Of a stretch of 64,000 bases of DNA, positions 46,271-57,501 are shown in pieces. This stretch comes from Iris pallida (Eukaryota > Streptophyta > Magnoliopsida > Asparagales > Iridaceae), in assembly GCA_029216955.1 (NCBI GenBank), contig JANAVB010004119.1, positions 1 through 64,000 of the forward strand, given 5' to 3'. Both the position numbers and the translations under genes were made by a program. The notes beneath the pieces were generated by a model. It saw only the letters and a list, made by a program, of their open reading frames with translations. It was not told where the DNA came from and did no database searches. The first letter of the stretch is position 1, and each line of letters starts with the position of its first letter.

Positions 46271-47085
46271 GCCTGGAACTATAAAGACATGCCGGGTCTG
46301 GATCTGAACATCATCATACATAAATTAAATATTTTACCAAATGCTAAGCTAGTGAAGCAATAGCAACAACTGTTCCGCCCGGATATCATGAACGCTATTA
46401 AAGTGGAGGTGAATAAACTTATAGAAAGCAGTTTCATCCGTGAAGAAGAACACCCAGATTGGGTAGCCAATATTGTCCTAATCATCAAGAAGAACGAAAA
46501 GATCCGAGTTTGTATTAATTTTCGTGATCTGAATACCGCTTGTCCGAAGGATGAATTCTCGTTGCCTATCACTGATGTAATAGTTGACAACACTTGTGGG
46601 TTTGAGTACATGTCCTTTATGGATGGTTACTCAGGTTGTAACCAAATTAAGATGTTCTAAGATGACGAAAGACATATCATTTCGGACTCCAATCGGGGTA
46701 TTCTGCTATACGGTGATGCCCTTTGGATTGGAGAACGCAGGTGCTACATACCATCGGGCCATGAGTACCATATTCTGCAAACACTTGCTTAAGATAGTCG
46801 AATGCTACGTTGATGATATTGCTGTCAAAAGTTATTTTTGTGGTGACCACCTTCATGACTTAAGGACCGTTTTTGACCTAATGAGGGCACACCAATTGAA
46901 GATGAACCCGACCAAGTCCTTCCTGGGGGTGTCCAGCGGCAAGTTCTTTGGTTTTATCATCACTTCAAAGGGAATCCATGTTGACCCCGAGAAGACAAAA
47001 GCTATCATTGAAATAGAACCGCCAAGGGATATTCCTGAACTTCGCGGTCTTCAAGGGCGCTTAGCATAAATTCAAAGGTTTACCT
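46271..47085 (+). pseudogene. Tat 2 reverse transcriptase
   Basis: Blocks: SFIREEEHPDWVANIVLIIK, RVCINFRDLNTACPKDEFSL (Asp to Asn in IDFR), FMDGYSGCNQIKMF, MPFGLENAGATYHRAM, ECYVDDIAVKS (YVDD kept, about 46,807) and MNPTKSFLGVSSGKFFGFII. Stops at 46,361 (Gln codon to TAG within a QQQ run) and 46,660 (Pro position), and a TAA after QGRLA near 47,067. Confidence 0.9.
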
Positions 47086-47560
47086 CCAACCTTTCAGGAC
47101 GGTGTAAGCCCTTCACTGAACTGATAAAGAAAGAAGCATCTTATGTTTGGACCGAAGAGTGCCAATGAGCCTTCGAAGACATGGTACCTCACGAATCCTT
47201 CAGTTTTAGTGGCACCAGTCATGGGAAAGCCCTTTTTACTATACGTCTAAGCCATGGATTATTCCTTCGATGCTTTGTTGGCCCAGAATAGTGATACAGG
47301 CCATGAGCAAGCTATCTACTACCTTGTCGGCAACTAGTTGGGACTGAACATAGATATACAACTATTGAGAAAGAATGTCTTACCTTAGTTTTTGTCGTTC
47401 AGAAAACCCGTAATTACATAGTAGGCCAGACGATCCACGTTATTTCTAGGGTCAATCCCCTTAGGATCCTCATGACTAAAGTGTGAGTGCTAAATTCAGG
47501 CCTTGCTACATGGGCAATACTATTGTCACCTTATAATATGGTAGTTGTGCCACAAAAAGC
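47086..47560 (+). pseudogene. Tat 2 Ty3-type RNase H
   Basis: Starts with SGRCKPFTELIKKEASYVW, then WTEECQ and frame changes; a GHEQAIYYL segment shows that the TAA at the equivalent place in Tat 1 was a Gln codon. TIEKECLTLVFVVQK and YIVGQTIHVISRVNPLRILM follow. Broken by at least three lesions. Confidence 0.8.
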
Positions 47561-48350
47561 GATCAAGGGCCAAGCATTAGTCGACTTCTTGGCTACTCAT
47601 CCCATAGCTGAAACATTAAAACTTTATGAGGACATTCCAGATGAAGTGATAGAAGCCCACGTTACAACAGAAGAACCGGTATGGCAACTGTTCTTCGACG
47701 GTGCTTTAAGGACAGGACCCAAAGGTGATATCGTGGCAGGAGCGGGGGTAGTATTAATCTCCTCTGACAACTTAATCATCCAACGAGCATATTCACTCTC
47801 AAAACCATGTTCCAATAATATGGCCGAATATAATGCTCTCATTATAGGACTCTGACTAGCTAAAGAGCTGGGGGTCGACTTCCTGGACGCTTTCGATGGT
47901 TCTCAGCTAAGAGTAAACTAGGTCCGAGAACAATACGAGGTCAGGCTTGAAAACCTGATCCCGTGCCATTAGGCGCCAATTTCAATAATCTCTACCTTTA
48001 CGGGATTTTTTATAAAACATATTCCGTGATTACGAAATCTGGAAGCCGATGCCTTGGATGGTCTTATGGCCTCATTAGCAACACCCGTCGGAGCTCAGCA
48101 GACAATCACGGTAATCGGTCAAGAGCTGGTATGCCCTAAGAATAACTTATGCATGCAAGCCTACCATTCTACGAATACGAATGTGGATGTTCGAGACTGG
48201 CGGTCCTCCTTTATAGATTTTACGGTCTATGGAATCCTACCAGATAAAGCGAAGGAAGCAGCTTCCGCCAGAAGACGCTTTCTTTGGTTCTATTACGACG
48301 TTCAAACTAAAATGTTATATCGTCATTTCTTTGACGGTTTCCTACTCTGA
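47561..48350 (+). pseudogene. Tat 2 second RNase H
   Basis: QLFFDGALRTGPKGDIVAGA and NMAEYNALIIGL carry the first Asp and the Glu of the archaeal-like RNase H. After a stop at 47,856 the GLRLAKELGV segment continues in frame, with the third catalytic Asp region FDGSQLRVN and EADALDGLMASLATPVGA. The segment to 48,350 ends KMLYRHFFDGFLL like Tat 1. Confidence 0.85.
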
Positions 48351-49445
48351 TGCTTATCAGGTACAAAAGCCAAGGAAATACTTCGTGAAGCTCACAATTA
48401 TACTTGTGGAGCCCACCAACCAGCTCCTAGACTTCAGGACCGATTCAGACGCATAGGTTACTGCTGACCCACAATGATAGCAGATGTGTACGCTAAGAAA
48501 TACCAAATGTGCCAAATCTACACAAAGTTTATCCACCAGCCATCGAAATTCTTGCACCCGATAGTTGCATCCTGGCCATTTTAGGCATGTGGGATGGATA
48601 TCATCGGCACGATCACCCTGCCGTCATCAAAAGGTCACCGGTTTATTTTGGCTATAACCGATTATTTTTCCAAATAGGCAAAAGCAATACCGCTCGTTGA
48701 TGTCAAAACCTCGGATGTGATTAAGTTCCTTAAATATCATGTCATCTACCGGTTCGGGTTGCCTCGGAGGATCATCCATGACAATGGCCCATAATTTGTT
48801 AGTAGCACCTTTCGTCGATTTTGTGACTAAAATCGGATCCAGTGTATAGCCTCAACTATATATAACTCAGCAGTAAATGGGTTGGCTAACGCTTTCAACA
48901 AAATGATTATCAAACTCCTTAAGAAGGTCGTATCTTCTAACAAGTGCGACTGGAATAAGAAGCTCAGTGAATGCCTCTAGCTTACCGAACTATAATCCGA
49001 ACACCTACTGGCAATACGCTATTTCCCTTGGTATATGGAAGTGAAATTGTACTCCCTCTGGAACATCGAATCCCGTCTCTATGAGTGGCTCTTATTAGTC
49101 ATATGACTACTGAAGATAATCACTACTTACGACTACAAGAGTTAGAAGCGCTCGACGAGAAACACCACCTACCTCAATAGAGTATTAAGCTATACCAAGC
49201 ACGAATCTTGGGAGCCTTCAATATAAAGGTTAAAGAAAGGTTATTCTGGGTCGGCGATCTTGTCTTATCAGTCAGAAGGCCAATGATCATAACCCACAAG
49301 ACAACCGTAAAGTTCCAACCTAAATGGGAAGATTGTTGTGGTAGAAACTGTCTATTCTAATAGTGCATACCGGCTATCCAAATCTAACAGAGACTTGCTG
49401 ATGATGCCTATCAATGACAAGTTCCTTAAGAAATATTATTTTTAA
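48351..49445 (+). pseudogene. Tat 2 integrase (catalytic Glu lost)
   Basis: Zinc region broken by stops; core islands MDIIGTITLPSS (first Asp), RFGLPRRIIHDNGP (second Asp), then NGLANAFNKMIIKLLKK where Tat 1 has NGLAEAFNK, so the catalytic Glu is Asn. The C-terminus ends INDKFLKKYYF at 49,445. About ten stops and frame changes: long dead. Confidence 0.88.
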
Positions 49446-49455
49446 ACAAAGATGA

Positions 49456-49801
49456 GAGTGAAAGTACCCTTAATTGTAACCTTCACTCATATATTTGTCG
49501 TGTCTGAATGTCTACCATGTCCATATTACCTCTGAGTGTACATTTTTACCTCTCGACCCTTTTTTTGACACATCCATATTATCTCTGTTGATAAAATTGT
49601 CATTCTAACTTATCAACACGTCTAGTCCTAGACACAATATTAGCATTGATAAGTCCACAAAAAGGATTATTAGAAGAACAAACATGTCAATATTACCTCT
49701 GAGTTATTCTTACGTTTCTTACCATGTTCTTTTGACCTCTGAGTAAGTCATCCGTTCGGAATCCTATGTTTGTCATGTCCAAATTACCTCTGAACAAACA
49801 T
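49456..49801. repeat. Stem-loop array with the conserved 22-nt loop (Tat 2 3' UTR)
   Basis: 22-nt loops at 49,515-49,536, 49,568-49,589, 49,682-49,703, 49,722-49,743 and 49,773-49,794 carry CATGTCC-like and TTACCTCTGAG-like ends, the complement of the Tat 1 loop in plus orientation (same element sense). Arms: AATGT/ACATT, TTTTTT/ATAAAA (one mismatch), AAGAACAA/TTATTCTT (one mismatch), CTTA/TAAG and ATGTTTG/CAAACAT. Two other hairpins lie among them: GAGTGAA/TTCACTC (49,456-49,488) and ACTTATCAA/TTGATAAGT (49,608-49,654, 29-nt loop). Confidence 0.75.
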
Positions 49802-50084
49802 TCTCATCCCTCGATTAATTTTCCCACGGTGCCTATTATCTCCACTTAACATCCGCATTTTGCATTAAAGATGGCGAGTCCACAAATTTCCTATGTAAAA
49901 GTTCACAATCACAAGAAGCTCACATAAACCAGCAATAGGAGATTAGATTTTTAATTGATATTCATGATTACATATGATAGAAATCTATTACATGTTTTGA
50001 CTTTTCATTACATGTGATGAAAATCTATTACATATTTTAATTTTTTATTGATATTCATGATTATATGGAAAATCACTTCGGAAG
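49802..50084 (+). other. Tat 2 3' UTR remainder
   Basis: AT-rich DNA with two imperfect copies of an ATTACATGTGATAGAAATCTATTACAT-type phrase (49,970-50,035). No gene seen. It is cut at 50,085 by the CACTA element. Confidence 0.6.
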
Positions 50085-50420
50085 CACTACCAAAATACAG
50101 TAAATTAGCGACAGAACATTAGCGACGAATATTGTCCATCGGCGATAGCGACAGCTTTGTGGCAACTAGCCGACGGAGTACTGACGATAAGCCGTTACAT
50201 TTTTTATTTTATTTTTAGGAGAAGAAAAGGTCGCTCATCCGTCGCTAGGGCATCGGAGATATAGCGACGAATATTCAGCCATCGCTATGCAGTCGATTAT
50301 TTGGTGGGAATTGTGGAAAGAATTGGCGGAACAATTCTTCAACTACGTAGCGACAGATATTCCGTCGGCAAGCATCAAAAAGAGCGACTAACGGGCGACG
50401 GATAAAAATTCGTCGCTAAA
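50085..50420. repeat. CACTA 5' subterminal repeats
   Basis: TAGCGACGAATATT, GTCGCTA and related motifs in both orientations, roughly every 15-40 bp. Such motifs bind the element's TNPA protein in known CACTA elements. Confidence 0.85.
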
Positions 50421-51850
50421 TATACGTTCTAGACTTAAATTGAAACCACGGGAGGAACTTTTCATATTCTCCCCAAATTCACTCTCTCTCTCTCTCCCAC
50501 GGCTTCGGTGATCGACGTCGGCGTCCTCTCCTCTCTTCCGAAGGTAATCCCCTCTCTCTCTCTCTCTCGATCTCTCGTAGGGGCAGCGGGGGCGGCGGGC
50601 TTGAGACGGGGGCTGGGCGGCGGGGGGCGGCGGTGGGCGGAGGATTGTGGGTGGCGGGGCTGCGGGGGGCGGCAGGCTTGGGGCGGGGGCGACGGGGGCT
50701 GGGCGGCGGGCTTGGGGCGGCGGGCTTTGGTCGTGGGCGGCGGGAGGCTTTTCTTCTCAAATTAATCTGAATTTATATATTGGCTAAATAATGTGTTATC
50801 CATATTGGATGTTATCCACTAGTTTGGTGGTGTTTGGATTAGTAAATGTGAATATGGAGTTTGGGTTCATGGTGTATATGTTCACTGTGTCAAGGACAGT
50901 ACGAGTTCTTCATCTGCCTTCTTTGTTAAGAATATCCTTGGGACATTCGCTTCACCAAAGTCACTGAATAAGTGATATTTTTTCTGGAAAACCGACCCGT
51001 AGAGTGTATCAGTTGGGTACTTCTATATGGATGTACATATCTATACATCTAACTGTGTTATATATATGTGTATGTGTGCTTTAGAGAGTGAGAAATGAAG
51101 GCAGGCCTACCATGCCTATTAGCATGCAGGACGGCTTGGGGTGTAATGTGTGAGTGTAGACATAATAGAAAATATAGGTAATGCTAGTGTAACTAGACTA
51201 AGGTAGTGCTTTCTAGATAGTAAGGACACTCTAGTATCCTAACCAAGTTAATTTTAGCCTAGATATTTATGATATAGCTCCCATATCCTAGAAGTGGACT
51301 CTTGCAATTTAGAAATAAATAGATTGACTCAGTTTGATTAATTGACCTATAATGACTCTAAAACTTGATTTGCTGCTGCAAGCATACAACACCACAAAAA
51401 TATTTACTGACTCGTCAAGTTGAACCGTGTATAACATGCTCGACGCTTAAGAGGAATCATTTCGACTTAGTGGACTATCGAAGAATCGGTATCGGACTAT
51501 CGGTATCGGTATCGGTATCGGTATCGAACTATCGGACTATCGGTATCGGTATCGAACTATCGGTATCGCTAGCGGACTATCAGACTATCGGACTATCGGT
51601 ATCGGTATCGAACTATCGGTATCGCACTATCGGTATCGGTACTGCACTATCGGTATCAGACTATCAGTATCGGTATCGCACTATCGGTATCGGTATCGAA
51701 CTATCGGTATCGGTATCGAACTATTAGTAACAACTGTACTTAGATTTTTCTCTTCTCGAGCTAGAATACCAGCAGATCTACCAGTTACATGATTATATAC
51801 TAATTCTGTTTAGTTTGTCTTACTATACAGATTTTCACATCCAATCTGTG
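50421..51850 (+). other. CACTA 5' non-coding region
   Basis: Contains a (CT)n tract (50,480-50,575), a G-rich GGCGGCGGG-type low-complexity stretch (50,580-50,755) and AT-rich DNA. No gene is supported; frames in the G-rich part are open on both strands because of composition. Confidence 0.7.
51487..51725. repeat. GGTATC / GAACTATC short tandem repeat
   Basis: Units GGTATC (6 bp) and GAACTATC or GGACTATC (8 bp) in irregular order for about 240 bp, just upstream of the TNPD-like gene. Confidence 0.9.
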
Positions 51851-53244
51851 ATGGATCGTTATTTCGTTGATCGTACATGGATGTACAAATGACAACACGA
51901 GAGCAGAATAGGTGTGAGTGACGATTTTCAAGCAGACGTGGAAGTGTTTCTTAAGTATGCCATGAGCAAAGCTCAGTTTATGGACGGTAACAAAATCAAG
52001 TGTCCATGTCGTAATTGTCGCAATAGACGTTACGAAGAAATGGTGAGTGTAACAGATCATTTGACCCGTAAGGGTTTCGTACGTGATTACGGCCTGTGGC
52101 CATCGCAAGGTAAACTATATACGGAAAGACAGTTTACGAATGCTGCTACTTATGCTTTTGATGATAATGCTGCAGCGGATTTTATCGTCGATGACGACGA
52201 ATGCTCTGTTGATTTTAGAGACATGCAGAACCTTGCACGAGATATGGTGTACGATGCGGCAGGGCCTAATTTTGATCCGGAGGATCCTAATCTCGAGGCG
52301 AAGGAGTTCTATAATATGTTTTAGGATGCTGAAACTTCTTTATATCCTAGTTGTGAGCCACATTCCGTACTGTCAGTGACGACGAACCAGACTTTGAATA
52401 TCGAATTTATCAATGACGTTATTGGCTTCAGGTTTAAGGCAACTCAGAATTCCGTTAATAGCTTCAAATCAGGCTATGTCGTTAATGGCTTCAGGTTTAA
52501 GGCAACTCAGAATGCTATAAATGTCAAATTTATCAATGACGGCATCAGTACCAAGGATTTCGGTGTTTGCATAAGAGGCACCATCTATGTCGACGAACCG
52601 AACTTTGACTATTATGGAGTGCTTCGGGATATTATAGATTTATAATATACTGGCCCATATGATATGCATATTGTAATGTTCAAATGTGATAGGTTCGATA
52701 CGACACCAAATATTGGTTGGAGAATCGATAAACAATTTGGATTTGTCGATATAAATCATCGTAGGAGGTATAGAGGGTCCGATACATTTGCGATAGCAAA
52801 TCAGGCTGTTCAAGTCTACTATACAAGCTACCCAAGGCGTCGTAAGATCGATTTGACTGGTGGGCAGTATGCAAGATTAAATCTAGAAATACATTCAATG
52901 TTGGAGACCCAGCATACCAAGAGGACCAGATCGAAAAGTCCTAATACTTGGGACAACACTCGGATACAATGGATGTTGAAGATATTGTTGAGGAAAATAG
53001 AGGGGAGAAAGAGGTTGATACACAAGACTTAGCTGTCAACCAGGGGAGAAAGAGGCGTCTTGTCCCAAATATTGAGGCAGAAGAAGAAGAAGAAGAAGAA
53101 GAAGAGGAGGAGGAAAAAGAAGACGAATTTGATGGGGATGATGATACAGATGAAATCGACGATGAAGATAAGGATGAGGATGAGGATGAGGAGGAGGAGG
53201 ATGATGAAGATAAGGCCGAGGATGAGAACAAAGACGATGATTAG
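51851..53244 (+). pseudogene. TNPD-like transposase gene, central domain deleted
   Basis: Starts MDRYFVDRTWMYK, the transposase-associated N-terminal domain, with CPCRNCRNRRY as its cysteine cluster and GLWPSQGK soon after. A TGA lies at codon 14 and a TAG at 52,322. After YPSCEPHS (52,360) the sequence jumps to C-terminal DUF4216-type sequence: VNGFRFKATQN, FDYYGVLRDIIDL, then (after TAA 52,643) YTGPYDMHIVMFKCDRFDTT and FGFVDINHRRRY. The whole DDE transposase_21 core expected between is missing. GGCTTCAGGTTTAAGGCAAC occurs twice, 64 bp apart (52,425 and 52,489), perhaps from the deletion repair. The end is an Asp/Glu run (53,080-53,240). Confidence 0.85.
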
Positions 53245-53324
53245 GTTAAATATTGTTGTATATTAAAAATACTTCTAATTACGTGAATTAATATTTTTTT
53301 CGTTCGATTATTTACTTATTGCAG

Positions 53325-55420
53325 ATGGCACTCCTAGTCTTTTTCGTCGCTACGGCACTCGTCTCCCCACTGGTGGTATGTATATTTAAGTTTAGAATTT
53401 TATATTCATTTACACTTTTATATTGTTAATTATGTTTATATGTTCTATTTACAGGTCATGATGGTTGGCCGTGGTCGTGGTGCTGGTGGTGGTCGTGGTG
53501 CTGGTGCTGGCGGTGGTGGTGGTCGTGGTCGTAGTGGTGCTGGTGGTCGTGGTCGCATTCAATCTTCCCGGGATGTGACCCCATCCAGCGAGCCTGACCC
53601 GGAGAGTACCCCGGGCACAGACGCATCCTGCCGTCGATCGACTACTTCATCGAGGCATGAGTCTGGATCTGCTAGCGGATCCGTTTCGCTATCGGACCCA
53701 CCAACGGACCCACCAGCGGATCCACTAGTGGATCCCCCAGTTATTTCATAGTGGGCCGCGGAGTACCCCCATACTCGGTTCCATCCAGTTACTGGAGAGT
53801 ACATGCGCGAACCCGCGGATCCTCCGACGGCACCAGAGAGGCCGAGAGGCGAGTTACGACGAGAGCTATGGCCTGCAGGGACTTCGTAAGTAAATTTAAG
53901 ATAATTTATTAAATTTTTTTCATTTATTCAAGTTTATAATCCAGTCGTTTCTTCTTTGTAGGTTTTTTCCGTTTAATGTTACCAGGGCTCTTGGAGAAAT
54001 TATCAGGGCTAACTTCCATGGTGCCTACCTCAACTTTTTGTCAGTGCCCCCAAACTTGAAGTACGTCTGGCTCGACGAGTTGAGGGTATATATCTATATC
54101 TTCTGGCTAATTATTAGTTACTCTTTAATCAACCATTTTTCAAATTACGTAATAATTAAATTTGTATGTTAGACGACGTACTGGTTGCCCCCCATCGTGA
54201 GGATGCGATCCGCAGGACCTACAGAAGCGCTGCCTCGAAAAAGATACGAGATATGATTCCTGACCTAAAAATAGGGCATATGAGGCCGAATTGGATCCGA
54301 CATGAGTATTATGAGGACCTCTTAGATATGATGAATACTCCTGCTTACAAGGAGAAATCGGAGAAGACGAAGGCGAACCGATAGGCCGCAGGGCTTCATA
54401 CTGGTGGATCAAGGCCCCACGCAGCGACGCTTGCAGATCTGGTGAGATACCATAAATTCATTTCACTATCGAATTTGGTATTATTAATATATGGAGTTAA
54501 TTAAGTTCTACGAAAATTTTGTATGCAGGCCCAATGGGCGGTGAAGGAGGGAAGGGCGCAGAATCGGTCACCATGCACGACGTATTCCAGCATACGCACA
54601 AAAGACGAAAGGATGGGATCTTTGTCGATGAGAGGGCCAAGGAGACTGATGTAAGTACTTATGTTTATGAGATTTACGTTAGAATTAAAATTATTCGGAC
54701 TATAACTTAGGTAAACTTAGGATTCTCACTTAACTTAGTGAAACATAGGATTTAGATTACAACTTAGGTAAATCTTCTAATATAAACACATTCATTTGAT
54801 AGGTTGCGTATCGTGAGGCCTTTAGTTGGGCTCAGTTAACTGACATCGAGGATGTCGGTGAAACGATGCCGGCCCGGATGCCCTCTTCTTTGGTCGCTCG
54901 CAACGACTTGTTCGTATATACCGTCGGCGGCTTTAAAAAAGGGTTCATTTACGGAGTCGGCTCCCTAGGGCCGTTGCACATGGCGACTCAGAGATTTCTA
55001 CCGATACTGCCTCCTCCCGCGGCCCCGGCAGACGATGATGTTAGGTCGCAGCTTATGCAGCTGCACGAGGCGGTGTCGTCCTTGCGGTAGCAAATTGCCT
55101 CGCACTTTTTGCCTCCGTCTGCTGCTGTCGGTCCGTCTGCTGCTGGTGTCGGTCCGTCTTCTGCTGGTGCTGGTGTCGGTCCGTCTTCTGCTGGTGCTGG
55201 TGTCGGTCCTTCTTCCGTGGGTCACCTTTCTTTCAACCCTGCTGCCCCTCTGGTACCGACTCCGACTATGACGGCACTCCTTGATCTTATGTCGCCAGAG
55301 CAGCTACGCCAACTTCCGAACAGTGTCTATGATGACTTGCCGCCATACCTACTGGAGCAGTATATTCGTCGGTCGCAGCAGGGATTACCACCACCGGGCA
55401 ATCGAACTCCTCCTCCTTAA
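53325..55420 (+). pseudogene. TNPA-like gene (Transposase_24 type) with introns
   Basis: Candidate exons: 53,325-about 53,370; 53,457-53,888; 53,962-54,084; 54,173-54,440; 54,529-54,650; 54,802-55,420. Sites seen: GTAAGT at 53,889 and 54,651, TTTGTAG before 53,962, TGATAG before 54,802. Protein features: Gly/Arg-rich N-terminus (RGRGAGGGRGAGAG), RALGEIIRANFHGAYLNF, EDAIRRTYRSAASKKIRDMI, MRPNWIRHEYYEDLLDMMNT, YKEKSEKTKANR, VFQHTHKRRKDGIFVDERAK, and a C-terminal GVGPSSAGA repeat. These are Transposase_24 hallmarks. In-frame TAGs at 53,749, 54,382 and 55,088 disable it. In known elements this protein binds subterminal repeats. Confidence 0.82.
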
Positions 55421-55690
55421 AGTATTGTAATTAAAAAAATTTGGAATATTTGTGGGAATGTTGGAATATTTGTGGGAATATTGGAATATTTGTGGGAATT
55501 TTAGAATATTTGTGATAATTTATATTGGTGTGCATTATATATTTCGTCTATATGATTGTTGGATAATTGGTATGCATTTTTTTGATTGTTTGGTCTGTGT
55601 GATTGTTTGGTTTATGCATATTTGTGTGAACAGGGAAAGCTCTACATTTTTTTCAAAAAAATCTCAGTTACCGAAAGACTAGTAACCGCT
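55421..55690. other. CACTA 3' non-coding region with short repeats
   Basis: Four copies of a GGAATATTTGTGGGAA-type phrase (55,442-55,515, period about 18-19 bp), then T-rich DNA. No gene. Confidence 0.75.
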
Positions 55691-56408
55691 TAGCGACGGA
55701 TATTTCTAGTTTCTGACTACCTTTCGACGGAATATCCGTCGCTACCTGGAGATTTGAAAGTATTTCCAGTTAGCGACGGGTGGTCGACGAGTTCGCGTTG
55801 GATAATCCGTCGCCAAGGTCCTGGAAATACATAGTACGACGGAATAGCGGCGGCACATCCGTCGCCAAGGTTCTGGAAATGCATCACATTTCCAGAACTA
55901 TGGCGACGGATTATTTGTCACTAGTTCGTCGTTTCGTCGACGGATGAGCGACGCAATGGCGACGAATCATCCGTCGCCATGGTTCTGGAAATGCCAAGCA
56001 TTTCCAGAACATGGTCGACGGATAATCCGTCAGTATTCCGTCGCTACTCCGTCCTTTGTTAGCGACGGCGATCGTCGGAATAGCGACGAAATGATACACT
56101 CTGATACGCTATTATGACGGTTTACCGACGGACTATTACGTCGCTAGTGTCTACACAGTTTAGTATTTAATACTTCAAATGGACGAAAGCCCGTCAGAAA
56201 GTCGTCGCTAATGCTTCGTATTGTGAAGTCGAAAAGCCGTCGCTATTCCGTCGCTTGACGACTACTTAACGACGGATCATTATTAGCGACGAGCGGATTA
56301 TCGACGAATTATTTTGGCCATAATCCGTCAGTGATCGATCTCTAATACAAATTTCTGATGGATGGGCAACGGATATGGCCGTCGCTAAATGGACATATTT
56401 TGGTAGTG
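55691..56408. repeat. CACTA 3' subterminal repeats
   Basis: About 30 GCGACGGA/TCCGTCGC-type motifs in both orientations, many arranged as palindromes, for example around 55,895 and 56,020. The tract is about twice as long as the 5' one. Confidence 0.88.
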
Positions 56409-56411
56409 AAG

Positions 56412-57240
56412 ATCCTGTCCCACTCTTCTTCCCTGCAGAGGACAGTGATATGACAGATGCCCCTGTAGAAGATAGTGATGTGACAAATCTTCCGTTCTGG
56501 GCCTACATTAATTTTTTAAGACAAGCAGGAAGGCCGTCTTGAATGTGCATGATGGTCGCCTCGGCCATGCGAAAAAGCTACTAGGATGCAGAGATTCTAA
56601 CTGGACAATCAATCGTAATCCTGTAGATCCATCATTATATCAGTGGATAACACTTCTTGTCTCGAGAGTAAAGACAACTATCGTGCTGTGTGAATGAAGA
56701 TCACTTTGCTTGATTTCGTAACAAAATCCCACATAAGAGCGGTCATCCCTTTGAATCAACTGACTTATGATGTCCTTCCATGCTCCATATGAGTCAGTGT
56801 GAGTTGAGACACAGTCTGCACAAAGACAAATAAAAGAATCAGTCTAAGAAAAAGACTTGCAAATGAAAAAGTTGTGCGCTAAAAGTCACCCTGCATTTAC
56901 GACAGGAGATGAACACATCAAGCATATCCTTTGGAATCGCGCACATGCACAGTAGCGCATGACAGAAGTCTTGGCGTACAGCACATTATTAAAATGCATC
57001 AGTGCATCTGTTTGATAGTATACACGAGTTATAGCACACGACAGAAGCCTGTGTGCATAGCACATTGATGAAAGTAATTAGGGGTGTCCTTTTAATAGTA
57101 CACACACGCTATGGCACATAACAAAAGTCTGTGAAGCACAGTGATGAATGCCTTAACAGTATACACACACTATGGCACATGATAGAAGTCTGAGCGTGTA
57201 TCACAATGATGAATGCCAGAACATGTTAGCGTTTATGCAT
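56412..57240. other. Unassigned region with a degenerate tandem repeat
   Basis: From 56,412 to about 56,880 I recognise nothing; a short plus-strand frame (DSDMTDAPVEDSDVTNLP) precedes a stop at 56,540. From about 56,940 to 57,225 there are four degenerate copies, 60-70 bp each, of a TATACACAC...TATGGCACATGACAGAAGTCTG...GCACA.TGATGAA unit. It may be Tat 2 3' sequence displaced by the CACTA element. Confidence 0.45.
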
Positions 57241-57327
57241 ATTCTCCATGAAGCCAAGTCATATGCACCCGCGTATTGTGGCTTGCGAAAACGAAGTTTT
57301 TTCTTCCTTTTGTAGCAGATCACCTAC

Positions 57328-57454
57328 CTTCAACTGCAGGGTACACCATGCCGACGTCGAGCGACATGTCGGCGAGATTTTCGGACGACTTTTTCTTGAG
57401 TTTGCTCTCGTCTCCAACAAAGAAAGGAGTCTGGGAAGCCTTGACGTCGATCAT
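57328..57454 (-). CDS. Candidate first exon, unknown product
   Basis: Minus strand ATG at 57,454 opens 42 codons (MIDVKASQTPFFVGDESKLK, then a Lys-rich stretch and MSLDVGMVYPAVE) ending at a strong donor-like AAG|GTAGGTG at 57,327. A TATA box lies 50 nt upstream. No family recognised and no second exon identified toward lower coordinates. It could equally be the leader of an LTR. Confidence 0.3.
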
Positions 57455-57501
57455 AGAATGAGGGGGAGGAAAATAACGAGCAAAATCTCTCTCCAAAAGC
57501 C

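Larger units (their letters stand above)
50085..56408 (+). mobile_element. CACTA (En/Spm) DNA transposon, internally deleted
   Basis: 6,324 bp with terminal inverted repeats starting CACTACCAAAATA at both ends (perfect over 13 bp, then TTAGCGAC again shared at about position 21-28) and the 3-bp duplication AAG at 50,082-50,084 and 56,409-56,411, as expected of CACTA elements. Both ends carry dense subterminal GCGACGGA-type repeats. It holds two genes in CACTA order: a TNPD-like transposase gene missing its central domain, then a TNPA-like gene with introns. Probably mobilised only in trans. Confidence 0.93.

Noticed and set aside
50580..50760. Gly/Trp-rich frame in the CACTA 5' region
   Set aside because: Pure G-rich low-complexity DNA.
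53080..53240. Ser-rich minus-strand frame
   Set aside because: Complement of the Asp/Glu-coding GAN repeat at the end of the TNPD-like gene.
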